Shown: positions 45,835-58,140, counted from the stretch's first letter. The stretch: DNA of 64,000 nt from Paragorgia papillata (GCA_035771165.1 JAWNZC010000470.1:1772001-1836000); one strand, 5' to 3'. Notes: generated by a model not told the origin, from the letters alone. Numbers and translations are program-made.

Positions 45835-46560
45835 GAATATAAACGCAGGCATGACAAGTCCGTTGGGAACTGTGTGGAAAGTATAATGTTGAGAGAGCTT
45901 GAGAGAGCTGATAAATGGTACAAACATCAACCACCAAAGTGTGCTGGAAAATGATAAATATAAAGTCATGTGGCACAGAAGACCTGACATAGTTACAGTG
46001 GATAAAGAGCAGAAAAGTGCCAACATTGTTGACATCGCAGTACCAGGAGATAAAAGGGTGCGTGCAAAGGAAAGAGAGAAGAAAAAAATTGAGAAGTATC
46101 AAGATCTGAAACGAGATAGCAACAATCTGGTCATTAATTAACAATTATTCACCGACAGCGATAATTGTTTTAGTATAAATACACATTTTCCTACTTTTAG
46201 AAACAACATTTTCTTTGAAATTGTTAATTTCCTCGTCTGTCGCATTGACAAATTGACTGGCGGCCATCTTGAATAAACGCTGTAGGTGATTATCGAGAAT
46301 TAGTCCGAAGTAGCTCGACCAATCAGCGCGCGCGATTTTCTATAATCACCTGTGTATTTATACTAACAGTAGTTATATAGGTGCTCTGGCGACAATATCG
46401 GTCAGATTGGAGAAATATCTGGAGAAGCTTGGGACACCAATACGAGTGGAACTGCTAGTAACAGAAAACTGTACTGGGACTGCGAGGATTCTAAGGAGAG
46501 TAATGGAGATGAAGGAAAGCTAACTTGCATGACGGACAACATGCTTTAGGACCTAAGGTT
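45835..46560 (+). mobile_element. Retrotransposon C-terminal remnant, interrupted by a MITE
   Basis: Encodes A-D-K-W-Y-K-H-Q-P (about 45907), then after a frameshift W-H-R-R-P-D-I-V-T-V-D-K and I-V-D-I-A-V-P-G-D-K-R-V (to 46141). Beyond a 46168-46367 insert it resumes with T-I-S-V-R-L-E-K-Y-L and G-T-A-R-I-L-R. This is the conserved C-terminal region of an endonuclease/reverse-transcriptase retroelement; the clade is not resolved. Degenerate. Confidence 0.7.
46168..46367. mobile_element. TIR element nested in the retrotransposon remnant
   Basis: Ends GTTTTAGTATAAATACACA and (mirror) TGTGTATTTATACTAAC split the retrotransposon frame. Confidence 0.65.
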
Positions 46561-46639
46561 GCTTGTTGCAACTCGCTCCTACAGCTGATTTCCAGTATAT
46601 TTAAACTGTGGAAAGAAGAAATATAAATAATTATAATAA

Positions 46640-47020
46640 TAATATTAAAATGTATACAGGACTACGTTTCGACCGGTCTACGGGTCATCCTCAGGTCAAA
46701 AAAAGGAAAAAGAAATACTGCATAAATTGTATGTCAAATAAATTATAAGATACTAAAGTCAACATAAAAAACTTAAACATAATTTACATAAAACTGCTAA
46801 AAAATTGTCTAAATTAAAACCATGCAGGCTCAACTTTCTTCCTTCGATCTTCCTATTCAAAGCTGGTTTTAGTTTGTCAATATAGAATGCTTCTAACAAT
46901 AGGCGATCAAATAATACTGTTGGAGGCATTCTATATTGACAAACTAAAACCAACGGAGCAATACTGGTGTAGATCCGCAGCCAGCAACGGTCTGGGACCC
47001 ACAACATTTTTGTCATGCGT
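46640..47020 (-). mobile_element. Penelope-like endonuclease fragment with terminal motif
   Basis: The minus strand at 47016-46759 encodes L-L-L-E-A-F-Y-I-D-K-L-K-P-A-L-N, the C-terminal signature of the Penelope GIY-YIG endonuclease. Just 3' (46705-46665) is CTGAGGATGACC...GGTCGAAACG, which resembles a hammerhead core with a degenerate stem II junction. The coding motif is itself in an inverted duplication (about 46860-46890 and 46925-46955). Confidence 0.65.
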
Positions 47021-47714
47021 ATTAACCATTCTCTTATTGAGTAACTGCTGAGGTTAGTGATTTACAGTAGCCGGGAGGGGTAGACTGGATGAGCCACCAT
47101 GGTAGGGCCGGGGATCCAGTGTTGTTCCTATCAGTCTTCGAATGTCCTCGGAGAACTACCCTCCGGGGAAATTTAATTTCTCCTTCGTATCTTCTCTGAC
47201 TGATACTCGCAATACTGGTGCAGACATACAAAGATAGCTAATGTAAATCAAACAATAACAGATGTACTGGAAGTTACGTGTGTATATAAGATAATATATA
47301 TTACATTTCATAAGAATATAAACACAATCTCGTAAAACAAAGTACTGTACATTCACTGCTTCTGATGTTGAAGCTGCTCTGGCTGAGTGACCTGTATAGG
47401 ATACATCAACCCCTGCTCATCGAATTGAAGTGCAAAGCCATTTGGCTTTGTATGGCTAAATAATATACGATAGTAAAAGCTGCTGATGTTGTTTGCTTGT
47501 TGGTATGTGTCATGTAATGCTCCAAGCATCTCACAACACATATGGATGGTTTCAGCTGGTATCTGTGCAGGCAGATCTTCCGAGGCAGATGGTAAGCCGG
47601 CCTTGAATTCTTGACACGAATAAAAAAGGATAGGGATAAAAAATACCCGATTGTCTGCTTTGAAACATGGTCACAGTCGAGTGCTGCAAGTTCATATCGA
47701 GCAACCGAGATTAA
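47021..47714. other. Intergenic, nothing recognised
   Basis: Small minus frames (47034-47541) without motifs I can identify. Confidence 0.35.
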
Positions 47715-48130
47715 AGACTTAGACTTTTATTAGAAATACACAAATATTATATATACAAGATAAGACTTGGCCACAGGTAGCTTTAGCTAATCTGGCAGGG
47801 TCCGTCCAAATAATACAATTAATCAAAAAACGAAAAAGAAAACCTTTTTGCAGGAGAAAGAAAAGAAAAAGTTGTCAAATAAAGGTATTATAGATGAATC
47901 ATAACAATACGCATATATATTCATGTGTACATTGTCACATATGCTTGTATATATATACATACAAATGCACATACATACTTAAATTTTTTAAATTTTTTTA
48001 ATGATCATAGGGACTGCAATATATTGATCCTCTTCTTTTAGTACATCAAGTAGTATTTGATGAATCTTCCGTTTAAATTTATTTTTAGGTAATTCTCCAA
48101 CAGAGCACGGTATCTCATTCCATAGTTTAG
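47715..48130 (-). mobile_element. LINE, 3' half (C-terminus and 3' UTR)
   Basis: On the minus strand, 48130 downward encodes K-L-W-N-E-I-P-C-S-V-G-E-L-P and F-K-R-K-I-H-Q-I-L-L, then a stop and a 3' UTR ending AATAAAAGTCTAAGTC at about 47715. The K-L-W codons are repeated at 56650, where the 5' half of the same LINE copy resumes, so the 48131-56647 element inserted here. Confidence 0.8.
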
Positions 48131-48171
48131 TATGGAAGCCCAGGATATGGAAGCCCAGGAGGCTCACAACA

Positions 48172-49790
48172 ACTTTTTATTTTGTCGTTTCAACTTTTTA
48201 TTTTGACGTTTCAACTTTTTATTTTTACGTTTCAACTTTTTATTTTTACGTTTCAACTTTTCATTTTTAACTTTCAACTTTTTATTTTTACGTTTCAACT
48301 TTTTATTTTTATTTTTGCGTTTCAACTTTTTATTTTTGCGTTTCAACTTTTTATTTTGACGTTTCAACTTTTTATTTTGACGTTTCAACTTTTTATTTTG
48401 ACGTTTCAACTTTTTATTTTGACGTTTCAACTTTTTATTTTGACGTTTCAACTTTTTATTTTTATTTTTGCGTTTCAACTTTTTATTTTGAAGTTTCAAC
48501 TTTTTATTTTGACGTTTCAACTTTTTATTTTGACGTTTCAACTTTTTATTTTGTCGTTTCAACTTTTTATTTTTGCGTTTCAACTTTTCATTTTTAACTT
48601 TCAACTTTTTATTTTTGCATTTCAACTTTTTATTTTTGCGTTTCAACTTTTCATTTTTAACTTTCAACTTTTTATTTTTGCATTTCAACTTTTTATTTTT
48701 GCGTTTCAACTTTTCATTTTTAACTTTCAACTTTTTATTTTTGCATTTCAACTTTTTATTTTGAAGTTTCAACTTTTTATTTTGACGTTTCAACTTTTTA
48801 TTTTGACGTTTCAACTTTTTATTTTGACGTTTCAACTTTTTATTTTTACGTTTCAACTTTTTATTTTTACGTTTCAACTTTTTATTTTTATTTTTGCGTT
48901 TCAACTTTTTATTTTGAAGTTTCAACTTTTTATTTTGACGTTTCAACTTTTTATTTTTACGTTTCAACTTTTTATTTTGACGTTTCAACTTTTTATTTTG
49001 ACGTTTCAACTTTTTATTTTGTCGTTTCAACTTTTTATTTTTGCGTTTCAACTTTTCATTTTTAACTTTCAACTTTTTATTTTTGCATTTCAACTTTTTA
49101 TTTTTGCGTTTCAACTTTTCATTTTTAACTTTCAACTTTTTATTTTTGCATTTCAACTTTTTATTTTTGCGTTTCAACTTTTCATTTTTAACTTTCAACT
49201 TTTTATTTTTGCATTTCAACTTTTTATTTTGAAGTTTCAACTATTTATTTTGACGTTTCAACTTTTTATTTTGACGTTTCAACTTTTTATTTTGACGTTT
49301 CAACTTTTTATTTTTACGTTTCAACTTTTTATTTTTACGTTTCAACTTTTTATTTTGACGTTTCAACTTTTTATTTTGACGTTTCAACTTTTTATTTTTA
49401 CGTTTCAACTTTTTATTTTTACGTTTCAACTTTTTATTTTTATTTTTGCGTTTCAACTTTTTATTTTGAAGTTTCAACTTTTTATTTTGACGTTTCAACT
49501 TTTTATTTTTACGTTTCAACTTTTTATTTTGACGTTTCAACTTTTTATTTTGACGTTTCAACTTTTTATTTTGTCGTTTCAACTTTTTATTTTTGCGTTT
49601 CAACTTTTCATTTTTAACTTTCAACTTTTTATTTTTGCATTTCAACTTTTTATTTTTGCGTTTCAACTTTTCATTTTTAACTTTCAACTTTTTATTTTTG
49701 CATTTCAATTTTTTATTTTTGCGTTTCAACTTTCATTTTTAACTTTCAACTTTTTATTTTTAACTTTCAACTTTTTGTATTTTATTAAAA
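48172..49790. repeat. 21-bp minisatellite, left arm
   Basis: About 75 copies of variants of TTTCAACTTTTTATTTTGAC(G). Because the period is a multiple of three, long frames stay open on both strands (539 codons on +; 358 on -, reading K-L-K-R-x-N-K heptads). An AAA-rich variant with extra TTTATT appears about every 0.3-0.5 kb, indicating higher-order structure. Confidence 0.95.
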
Positions 49791-50035
49791 ATGAAAAGTG
49801 AAAAGTTAAAACACAAAAAGTGAAAAGTTAAAACACAAAAAGTGAAAAGTTAAAACACAAAAAGTGAAAAGTTAAAACACAAAAAGTGAAAAGTTAAAAC
49901 ACAAAAAGTGAAAAGTTAAAACACAAAAAGTGAAAAGTTAAAACACAAAAAGTGAAAAGTTAAAACACAAAAAGTGAAAAGTTGAAACACAAAAAGTGAA
50001 AAGTTAAAACACAAAAAGTGAAAAGTTGAAACGCA
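49791..50035. repeat. 21-bp A-rich tandem repeat, left arm
   Basis: About 11 copies of AAAAGTGAAAAGTTAAAACA(C). The right arm (54893-54985) has about 4 copies, so copy number differs between arms. Confidence 0.95.
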
Positions 50036-50783
50036 AAAAATTTTTCGGTGAGCGTAGACCATGATGCTTTGCGAGGCAAACCAATATGGCGGACTTACCA
50101 GAAGATGTATCTGAAGGTATGTTTATTCAGTAAAACTACGGCAAAGAAAAATATTTTTGTGGATTAAAAAGTCAGATTGTTACCCGAATTATAATACGTT
50201 ATAGACATGTATGAACGAATTAAAGAAATGGTGGGGAAGATGAAATCGAACGCGATGATTCTGCGATACCTTGAGACAGAGTTTGCTTGTAGTTGGAGGT
50301 CAGCTAAATAAACACTGTAAATGTTGGCTTTTCATGTCGTATCATGGCATATTTTTATATTTTGTCTAAAGAAACAAATATGTTATCTACCTTCAGTTTG
50401 TCTACTTTAAAAAGACGTTTAAAGGCTATGAATATTCGCAGGCACGATGAAGGAGTTGGACCTGACGAAGTAATAGAAGCTGTGAGAGTAAGTAAAACTT
50501 AAGTGTATCTAACTGTCTGTACTGCTCAAAAGATTTTAATAAAGGTTTATAATAGAGAGTTATCTTAAAAGTCGGATGTAAGACATTATGGTTCTGCGTA
50601 CTGGTTATAAACTATCAGTCTATTACTGGGCTATTTGTCCCATTGTACATGCATTACTCACTAACTCACACCCCAGAGTTCACTTGCTGATGAGTGTTGT
50701 ACATGTGGTAGCTTTTATGGATTGATATACATATAAAACTGTTATCTCTATGATATAAAATACAAAGCTATAATTGGAATATA

Positions 50784-50833
<50 letters not shown>

Positions 50834-50836
<3 letters not shown>

Positions 50837-50891
50837 CAATCTACAGACACGGTGTTTCACTGTACAACAGCTCATCAGTGTAGCTTGGAAC
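50834..50891 (-). ncRNA. Hammerhead ribozyme (type I), copy B
   Basis: Minus-strand copy of the 27039 motif: same stem I halves, CTGATGA core, stem II GCTGT-TGT-ACAGT (one G-U closing pair), GAAA, short stem III, TC cleavage site. Followed by the same CCCACATGCGG-side sequence. Lies in the left arm of the foldback element. Confidence 0.8.
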
Positions 50892-50922
50892 GTCGGTGAC
50901 AACCGCATGTGGGATATATATA

Positions 50923-51226
50923 TTTAAGAAATAGAAAATGGCCGCCCGTGTTTATATAGCCTGATGCAAACACGAGAGTGAGTTGGGAGAATTCGAAAGT
51001 TTATGTGAACCCGAGCCGTAGGCGAGGGTTTACATAAGTACTTTCAAATTCTCCCAACTCACTCGAGTGTTTGCATCAGGTTATATAAACACAGGGCATC
51101 CATTTTCTATTTCTTTTATGAAATAAGGCTAAAAAATGTGCTGTGACATCACAACCATGTTTACATGATATAAACACGGTAATTGACCAATCACAGCGTG
51201 CGTAAGACGCAACCTATTTTATAAAT
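50923..51226 (-). mobile_element. Palindromic MITE family M, copy 2
   Basis: Reverse complement of 25981-26291 with few differences, flanked by TA repeats. Confidence 0.8.
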
Positions 51227-51240
51227 ATATATATATATAT

Positions 51241-51350
51241 GTAAAAGAGTTAGAATGTTGTCGTCACTACTCTAAGTTTCACGCGTTACATTACGCGTTA
51301 CATTACGCGTGAAACTTAGAGTAGTGACGACAACATTCTAACTCTTTTAC
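51241..51350. repeat. Perfect hairpin with ACGCGTTACATT loop repeats
   Basis: Arms of about 47 bp start GTAAAAGAGTTAGAATGTTG, mirrored at the end. The loop repeats ACGCGTTACATT. No ORF. Confidence 0.85.
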
Positions 51351-51424
51351 ATATATAATACGCTCTACCTCTAATGGTATCGAGCACTCTTGGACCATCC
51401 ACCAGCTTTGTAACATCCATGTTT

Positions 51425-51426
51425 AG

Positions 51427-51459
<33 letters not shown>

Positions 51460-51765
51460 GTATATATATGTATATATATATATATGTGTATGTATATGTA
51501 TGTATATGTATATGTACATGTACATGTACATGTACATGTACATGTACATGTACATGTATGTACATGTGTGTACATGTGTGTACATGTATGTACATGTATG
51601 TACATGTATGTACATGTATGTACATGTATGTACATGTATGTACATGCATGTATATGCATGTATATGCATGTATATGCGTATATGCGTATATGCGTATATA
51701 TGTATATATGTATATATGTATATATGTATATATGTATATATGTATATATATATATATATATATAA
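51425..51765. repeat. (TA)n / (TGTACA)n / (TATGCG)n microsatellite
   Basis: Simple alternating purine-pyrimidine repeat. All frames of Tyr, Met, Cys and His repeats are artefacts. Confidence 0.97.
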
Positions 51766-51828
51766 GTGAGTTATGGTTCACGAAATGTTAGAGAGTGCTC
51801 AATACCATATATAGATAGAGCAAAATAC

Positions 51829-51967
51829 AAAGTATAAAGTATAGTTTTACCTTAAAGTCTTCGCTACCAGAGGTTTCACCCTAAACGGGATCATCAGAGT
51901 CGCCTGATGATCCCGTTTAGGGTGAAACCTCTGGTAGCGAAGACTTTAAGGTAAAACTATACTTTAT

Positions 51968-51972
<5 letters not shown>
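51829..51972. repeat. Perfect palindrome P1 with CTGATGA...GAAAC motif
   Basis: Arms 51829-51896 and 51905-51972 are perfectly complementary over 68 bp with an 8-bp loop. The right arm and loop contain CTGATGATCCCGTTTAGGG then TGAAACCTCTGGTAGCGAAG, a hammerhead-like order with stem I CGCT/AGCG, but the base of stem II would be a U-U pair. A second copy is at 53955-54096. Confidence 0.75.
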
Positions 51973-52005
<33 letters not shown>

Positions 52006-52300
52006 GTACTATTTACAGAATGAGTGGCTGTTCTGTATCGGGGTATACAGACACGAGGTGAAGCCGAGTGCCTGTATCCCGATACAGAACGGACACAAAT
52101 TCTGTAAATGACTTCTAAAACGATCCGATTTGGTTAGTTCATTGGTGTAGTAATTTTTCTAAAAAAACGTTGTCTAAGTCGAGAAAATCAAAGCTAAAGT
52201 TTATGTAAATCAAGAGGAATCTGTATCACGTATACAGACACTCATTAAACATGTATTTTCTTTGTGGTTTCCTCATGAATTATTAATGAGTTTTAGAAAA

Positions 52301-52328
<28 letters not shown>

Positions 52329-52333
<5 letters not shown>

Positions 52334-52638
52334 AGAAATAGAAAATGGCCGTCCGTGTTTATATAGCCTGATGCAAACACGAGAGTGAGTTGGGAGAATT
52401 CGAAAGTTTATGTGAACCCGAGCCGTAGGCGAGGGTTTACATAAGTACTTTCGAATTCTCCCAACTCACTCGAGTGTTTGCATCAGGTTATATAAACACA
52501 GGGCATCCATTTTCTATTTCTTTTATGAAATAAGGCTAAAAAATGTGCCGTGACATCACAACCGTGTTTACATAGCCTGATATAAACACGGTAATTGACC
52601 AATCACAGCGTGCGTAAGACGCAACCTATTTTATAAAT
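52329..52638 (-). mobile_element. Palindromic MITE family M, copy 3
   Basis: Third copy of the family at 25981-26291, oriented like copy 2. Absent from the mirror position of the right arm, so it inserted after the arms formed or was lost from the right. Confidence 0.8.
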
Positions 52639-52929
52639 GTATATACAGACTGTCTGAGCATGGCATGTACATGCAAGGTGACTATTAATGTATAAATTAT
52701 AAATTAATAGGAAAATAATAAGGATAAATACATGTATGCATAAATGAAATAATATTCAGCTGTTATATTTCTTAATGTTCTAAATTCAAACAGAATGAAC
52801 TACAGGGACCTGGTAAAATGATTGGGTACCGACACATGCAACAGCGTTTGCGGATGAAACATAACCTACTGGTTAAGAGGTAAACTAATTAATCTAATTA
52901 ATATATATATATATACACACACACATATA

Positions 52930-53088
52930 CAGTACATCCCCGCATATAAGAAACCGACTTTTTTTAAATCAGGCTGTTCAGTGTCTTATACGCAAAGGAG
53001 GAAATATACCTAAAGGAGGAAATATTCTTTCTACTTACAGGCTGTAGTTTATTATATAGTATGTCGGTTTCTTATATGTGGGGACGTA

Positions 53089-53091
<3 letters not shown>
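52930..53091. mobile_element. Small Tc1/mariner-like MITE at the palindrome centre
   Basis: 29-bp inverted ends starting CAGTACATCCCCGCATATAA and its near-mirror, set in TA repeats. CAGT termini and TA flanks fit Tc1/mariner MITEs. It lies at the symmetry centre of the 8.5-kb element. Confidence 0.6.

Positions 53092-53140
<49 letters not shown>
53092..53140. repeat. (TA)n next to the centre
   Basis: Simple TA run. Confidence 0.95.
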
Positions 53141-53142
<2 letters not shown>

Positions 53143-53394
53143 TAGATTAATTAGTTTACCTCTTAACCAGTAGGTTATGTTTCATCTGCAAACGCTGTTG
53201 CATGTGTCGGTACCCAATCATTTTACCAGGTCCCTGTAGTTCATTCTGTTTGAATTTAGAACATTAAGAAATATAACAGCTGAATATTATTTCATTTATG
53301 CATACATGTAATTATCCTTATTATTTTCCTATTAATTTATAATTTATACATTAATAGTCACCTTGCATGTACATGCCATGCTCAGACAGTCTGT

Positions 53395-53723
<329 letters not shown>

Positions 53724-53783
53724 ACATGCGGTTGTCACCGACGATCGCATGTGTATAAGTAATTGATGAAATTCATTCAGATT

Positions 53784-53838
53784 GTTCCAAGCTACACTGA
53801 TGAGCTGTTGTACAGTGAAACACCGTGTCTGTAGATTG

Positions 53839-53841
<3 letters not shown>
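53784..53841 (+). ncRNA. Hammerhead ribozyme (type I), copy C
   Basis: Same 58-nt motif as copies A and B: GTTC/GAAC and CTACA/TGTAG stem I halves, CTGATGA, stem II with a G-U closing pair, GAAA and TC. Embedded in the CCCACATGCGG repeat (53718-53850), flanked by TA runs, in the right arm of the foldback element. Confidence 0.82.
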
Positions 53842-53897
<56 letters not shown>

Positions 53898-53954
53898 GAG
53901 TTATGGTTCACGAAATGTTAGAGAGTGCTCAATACCATATAGATAGAGCAAAAT

Positions 53955-54093
53955 ACAAAGTATAAAGTATAGTTTTACCTTAAAGTCTTCGCTACCAGAG
54001 GTTTCACCCTAAACGGGATCATCGCCTGATGATCCCGTTTAGGGTGAAACCTCTGGTAGCGAAGACTTTAAGGTAAAACTATACTTTATACTT

Positions 54094-54096
<3 letters not shown>
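53955..54096. repeat. Perfect palindrome P2
   Basis: Arms 53955-54023 and 54028-54096 (69 bp), loop GCCT. Same family as P1, including the GAGTGCTCAATACCA flank (about 53928). Long TA runs lie on both sides (53842-53893 and 54097-54152). Confidence 0.85.
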
Positions 54097-54156
<60 letters not shown>

Positions 54157-54892
54157 CCAATTATAGCTTTGTATTTTATATCATAGAGATAACAGTTTTA
54201 TATGTATATCAATCCATAAAAGCTACCACATGTACAACACTCATCAGCAAGTGAACTCTGGGGTGTGAGTAATGCATGTACAATGGGACAAATAGCCCAG
54301 TAATAGACTGATAGTTTATAACCAGTACGCAGAACCATAATGTCTTACATCCGACTTTTAAGATAACTCTCTATTATAAACCTTTATTAAAATCTTTTGA
54401 GCAGTACAGACAGTTAGATACACTTAAGTTTTACTTACTCTCACAGCTTCTATTACTTCGTCAGGTCCAACTCCTTCATCGTGCCTGCGAATATTCATAG
54501 CCTTTAAACGTCTTTTTAAAGTAGACAAACTGAAGGTAGATAACATATTTGTTTCTTTAGACAAAATATAAAAATATGCCATGATACGACATGAAAAGCC
54601 AACATTTACAGTGTTTATTTAGCTGACCTCCAACTACAAGCAAACTCTGTCTCAAGGTATCGCAGAATCATCGCGTTCGATTTCATCTTCCCCACCATTT
54701 CTTTAATTCGTTCATACATGTCTATAACGTATTATAATTCGGGTAACAATCTGACTTTTTAATCCACAAAAATATTTTTCTTTGCCGTAGTTTTACTGAA
54801 TAAACATACCTTCAGATACATCTTCTGGTAAGTCCGCCATATTGGTTTGCCTCGCAAAGCATCATGGTCTACGCTCACCGAAAAGTTTTTTG

Positions 54893-54985
54893 CGTTTCAA
54901 CTTTTCACTTTTTGTGTTTTAACTTTTCACTTTTTGTGTTTTAACTTTTCACTTTTTGTGTTTTAACTTTTCACTTTTCATTTTT
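54893..54985. repeat. 21-bp A-rich tandem repeat, right arm
   Basis: About 4 copies, mirror of 49791-50035. Confidence 0.93.
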
Positions 54986-54989
54986 AATA

Positions 54990-56625
54990 AAATACAAAAA
55001 GTTGAAAGTTAAAAATAAAAAGTTGAAAGTTAAAAATGAAAGTTGAAACGCAAAAATAAAAAATTGAAATGCAAAAATAAAAAGTTGAAAGTTAAAAATG
55101 AAAAGTTGAAACGCAAAAATAAAAAGTTGAAATGCAAAAATAAAAAGTTGAAAGTTAAAAATGAAAAGTTGAAACGCAAAAATAAAAAGTTGAAACGACA
55201 AAATAAAAAGTTGAAACGTCAAAATAAAAAGTTGAAACGTCAAAATAAAAAGTTGAAACGTAAAAATAAAAAGTTGAAACGTCAAAATAAAAAGTTGAAA
55301 CTTCAAAATAAAAAGTTGAAACGCAAAAATAAAAATAAAAAGTTGAAACGTAAAAATAAAAAGTTGAAACGTAAAAATAAAAAGTTGAAACGTAAAAATA
55401 AAAAGTTGAAACGTCAAAATAAAAAGTTGAAACGTAAAAATAAAAAGTTGAAACGTAAAAATAAAAAGTTGAAACGTCAAAATAAAAAGTTGAAACGTCA
55501 AAATAAAAAGTTGAAACGTCAAAATAAAAAGTTGAAACTTCAAAATAAAAAGTTGAAATGCGAAAATAAAAAGTTGAAAGTTAAAAATGAAAAGTTGAAA
55601 CGCAAAAATAAAAAGTTGAAATGCAAAAATAAAAAGTTGAAAGTTAAAAATGAAAAGTTGAAACGCAAAAATAAAAAGTTGAAATGCAAAAATAAAAAGT
55701 TGAAAGTTAAAAATGAAAAGTTGAAACGCAAAAATAAAAAGTTGAAACGACAAAATAAAAAGTTGAAACGTCAAAATAAAAAGTTGAAACGTCAAAATAA
55801 AAAGTTGAAACGTAAAAATAAAAAGTTGAAACGTCAAAATAAAAAGTTGAAACTTCAAAATAAAAAGTTGAAACGCAAAAATAAAAATAAAAAGTTGAAA
55901 CGTAAAAATAAAAAGTTGAAACGTAAAAATAAAAAGTTGAAACGTCAAAATAAAAAGTTGAAACGTCAAAATAAAAAGTTGAAACGTCAAAATAAAAAGT
56001 TGAAACTTCAAAATAAAAAGTTGAAATGCAAAAATAAAAAGTTGAAAGTTAAAAATGAAAAGTTGAAACGCAAAAATAAAAAGTTGAAATGCAAAAATAA
56101 AAAGTTGAAAGTTAAAAATGAAAAGTTGAAACGCAAAAATAAAAAGTTGAAATGCAAAAATAAAAAGTTGAAAGTTAAAAATGAAAAGTTGAAACGCAAA
56201 AATAAAAAGTTGAAACGACAAAATAAAAAGTTGAAACGTCAAAATAAAAAGTTGAAACGTCAAAATAAAAAGTTGAAACTTCAAAATAAAAAGTTGAAAC
56301 GCAAAAATAAAAATAAAAAGTTGAAACGTCAAAATAAAAAGTTGAAACGTCAAAATAAAAAGTTGAAACGTCAAAATAAAAAGTTGAAACGTCAAAATAA
56401 AAAGTTGAAACGTCAAAATAAAAAGTTGAAACGTCAAAATAAAAAGTTGAAACGCAAAAATAAAAAGTTGAAACGCAAAAATAAAAATAAAAAGTTGAAA
56501 CGTAAAAATAAAAAGTTGAAAGTTAAAAATGAAAAGTTGAAACGTAAAAATAAAAAGTTGAAACGTAAAAATAAAAAGTTGAAACGTCAAAATAAAAAGT
56601 TGAAACGACAAAATAAAAAGTTGTT
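54990..56625. repeat. 21-bp minisatellite, right arm
   Basis: Mirror of the left-arm minisatellite. Both strands are open (528 codons on +, over 500 on -). Outermost 150 bp are identical to the left arm. Confidence 0.95.
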
Positions 56626-56653
56626 GTGAGCCTCCTGGGCTTCCATAGTTTAG

Positions 56654-57531
56654 CGCCAAATCTCGAAAAAGCAAGTTTTTGAATTTCAAGGCGAGAGGGT
56701 TTAATATAAAAGTGTTTTAATGTGGATGATCGCGTATTATAGGAGTGTACACGGGAGGTGTTAGTGAATAAATCTGATATATTAGTTGGAGTTAAATTAT
56801 TACTAACATCATGCATTAAATTGGACACAGATTCACAGTATAAAAAATTCACTGGTAAAATATTTGCATCAATAAATAACGGGACTGCATGTTCATTTCT
56901 ATTACCAAAGAAAATAAAGCGAAGTACTCGCTTCTGTAGCTTTAAGATTTTTTGTAAATATGATTTACATGCCTGTCCCCAAAGAATCAATCCATATGAT
57001 AAATAAGGATAAATTAATGATTGGTAAATGTTTAAAAGGGTACGTAAAGGTATAAAATGTCTCAATTTAGCAATTAATCCCACGATTTTACTAATCTTAG
57101 TGGCTACATGATCGATATGTTGTTTCCATGAAAGGCTCTTATCGATTATTAAACCAAGATATTTTAATTTATAGATATATTAAATATCTTAGCTAATACA
57201 TCTGATATAATATCACACGCATGTTTTAATAACTGTGCAGGGCAAGAGTATAAACCATGGGATTTATTGTTAGGAATAGATAATATTTCAAATTTAATCT
57301 CATCTGGAGTGATAGGATCAAAAAAGAAAGATGAATCAGGGGATACTGATTTACCGAGAAAATCCCTATAATATTGTTCCGTTTGTGGTAGTTTACTTGC
57401 GAGTGAAGATCCAACAGATGCAAAATACTAAACTGTGAAAAGTGATCACTTATATCTGATATAATATTTCCACTAGCAATCACTTGGTCAGGATTATTAA
57501 CCAAAATATTGTCAATGAGGGTAAAGAACAA
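56654..57531 (-). mobile_element. LINE, 5' part of the interrupted copy
   Basis: On the minus strand, in order: end of the endonuclease domain (L-I-D-N-I-L, then I-S-D-I-S-D-H-F, about 57525-57440); start of RT (I-T-P-D-E-I-K-F-E-I-L, I-P-N-N-K-S-H-G-L, about 57330-57230); then after a deletion L-G-L-I-I-D-K-S-L-S-W, I-Y-P-Y-L-S-Y-G and L-Q-K-R-V-L-R-F, ending R-F-G-A-K-L-W at 56653. The palm catalytic block is missing. It continues across the inserted element at 48130. Confidence 0.8.
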
Positions 57532-57554
57532 TTACTTGTTTGAAGCTAACAGAA

Positions 57555-57760
57555 CAATTACTTGTTTGAATTATTGTGTTCGGTAATGAAACCGAGATCC
57601 GTGAGTAAGGTATATAGTTGAAATATATTCTGTAATTCGGCTGCATTCTGGATAATTAACAGGTCGTCCAAGTAAATCACTACTCGTATTCCTGAAGATC
57701 GGAGAATGGAATTACTGGTTTCAGCAGTTTGGTGAATGCTCGAATGAATTTTTGGATTTG
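57555..57760 (-). mobile_element. DIRS-like reverse transcriptase fragment
   Basis: Encodes F-T-K-L-L-K-P-V-I-P, then after a frameshift L-R-S-S-G-I-R-V-V-I-Y-L-D-D-L-L-I. The L-R-x2-G-I-R-x-V-x-Y-L-D-D pattern is typical of DIRS-type RT. Isolated and frameshifted. Confidence 0.6.
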
Positions 57761-58140
57761 GGATTTTTGAACTTTAGCTAAGTAAATTGCGGAAAAAGTT
57801 TATGTAAATTGAGAGGAATCTGTATGCGATTTACAGATATTGATTAAGTATTTACTTCTTCATGAATTTTTAATGAATTTGATAATAATTATAATACATG
57901 TCATAGTAATAGTACATGTATAAGTATAACAATAATACAAGTTGCGTAATAATAGTAATATAGTAATAATAATAATACATCTAAAAGTAATACAAGGCAA
58001 TGTAATAATAGTAATAATAATACATCTAATCAGATCTAAAAAAATACACATCATGTAATAATAATAACAAATGTGTATTAATCGTAGTTAGTTAATATTT
58101 TTACTGCTATTCATGGTATTTTAGACCAGTCGACAATTTA
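57761..58140. other. Intergenic, AT-rich
   Basis: Repeats of AAT/ATA at about 57880-58080. The sequence near 57797-57870 resembles 52205-52290 (GTTTATGTAAAT, AGAGGAATCTGTAT), so it is a dispersed repeat. Confidence 0.5.

Larger units (their letters stand above)
50086..52879 (+). pseudogene. Integrase-like gene fragment, left copy (4 exons)
   Basis: Exon 1 50086-50116 (ATG, M-A-D-L-P-E-D-V-S-E, donor GTATGT). Exon 2 starts 50205 (K-E-M-V-G-K-M, I-L-R-Y-L-E-T) and either uses a donor at 50281 or runs to a stop at 50311. Exon 3 50397-50487 (L-S-T-L-K-R-R-L-K, N-I-R-R; donor GTAAGT). Exon 4 52794-52879 (E-L-Q-G-P-G-K-M-I-G-Y-R-H-M-Q-Q-R-L). The helix-turn-helix-like exon 3 and the G-P-G-x2-x-G-Y-R motif match the region just before the DDE catalytic core in integrase-core proteins common in fish and cnidarian genomes. 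Beyond exon 4 the sequence turns back on itself, so the catalytic core is missing. It might be a decayed or captured transposase. Confidence 0.6.

Noticed and set aside
48182..49801. 539-codon + frame and 358-codon - frame, and their right-arm counterparts, as genes
   Set aside because: They are explained by a 21-bp tandem repeat whose period is a multiple of three. Both strands are open and no conserved domain or splice structure is seen.
51371..51791. Tyr/Ile/His/Met-rich frames, also at 53344-53762, 45624-46144 and 6694-7194
   Set aside because: All are readings of simple microsatellites.
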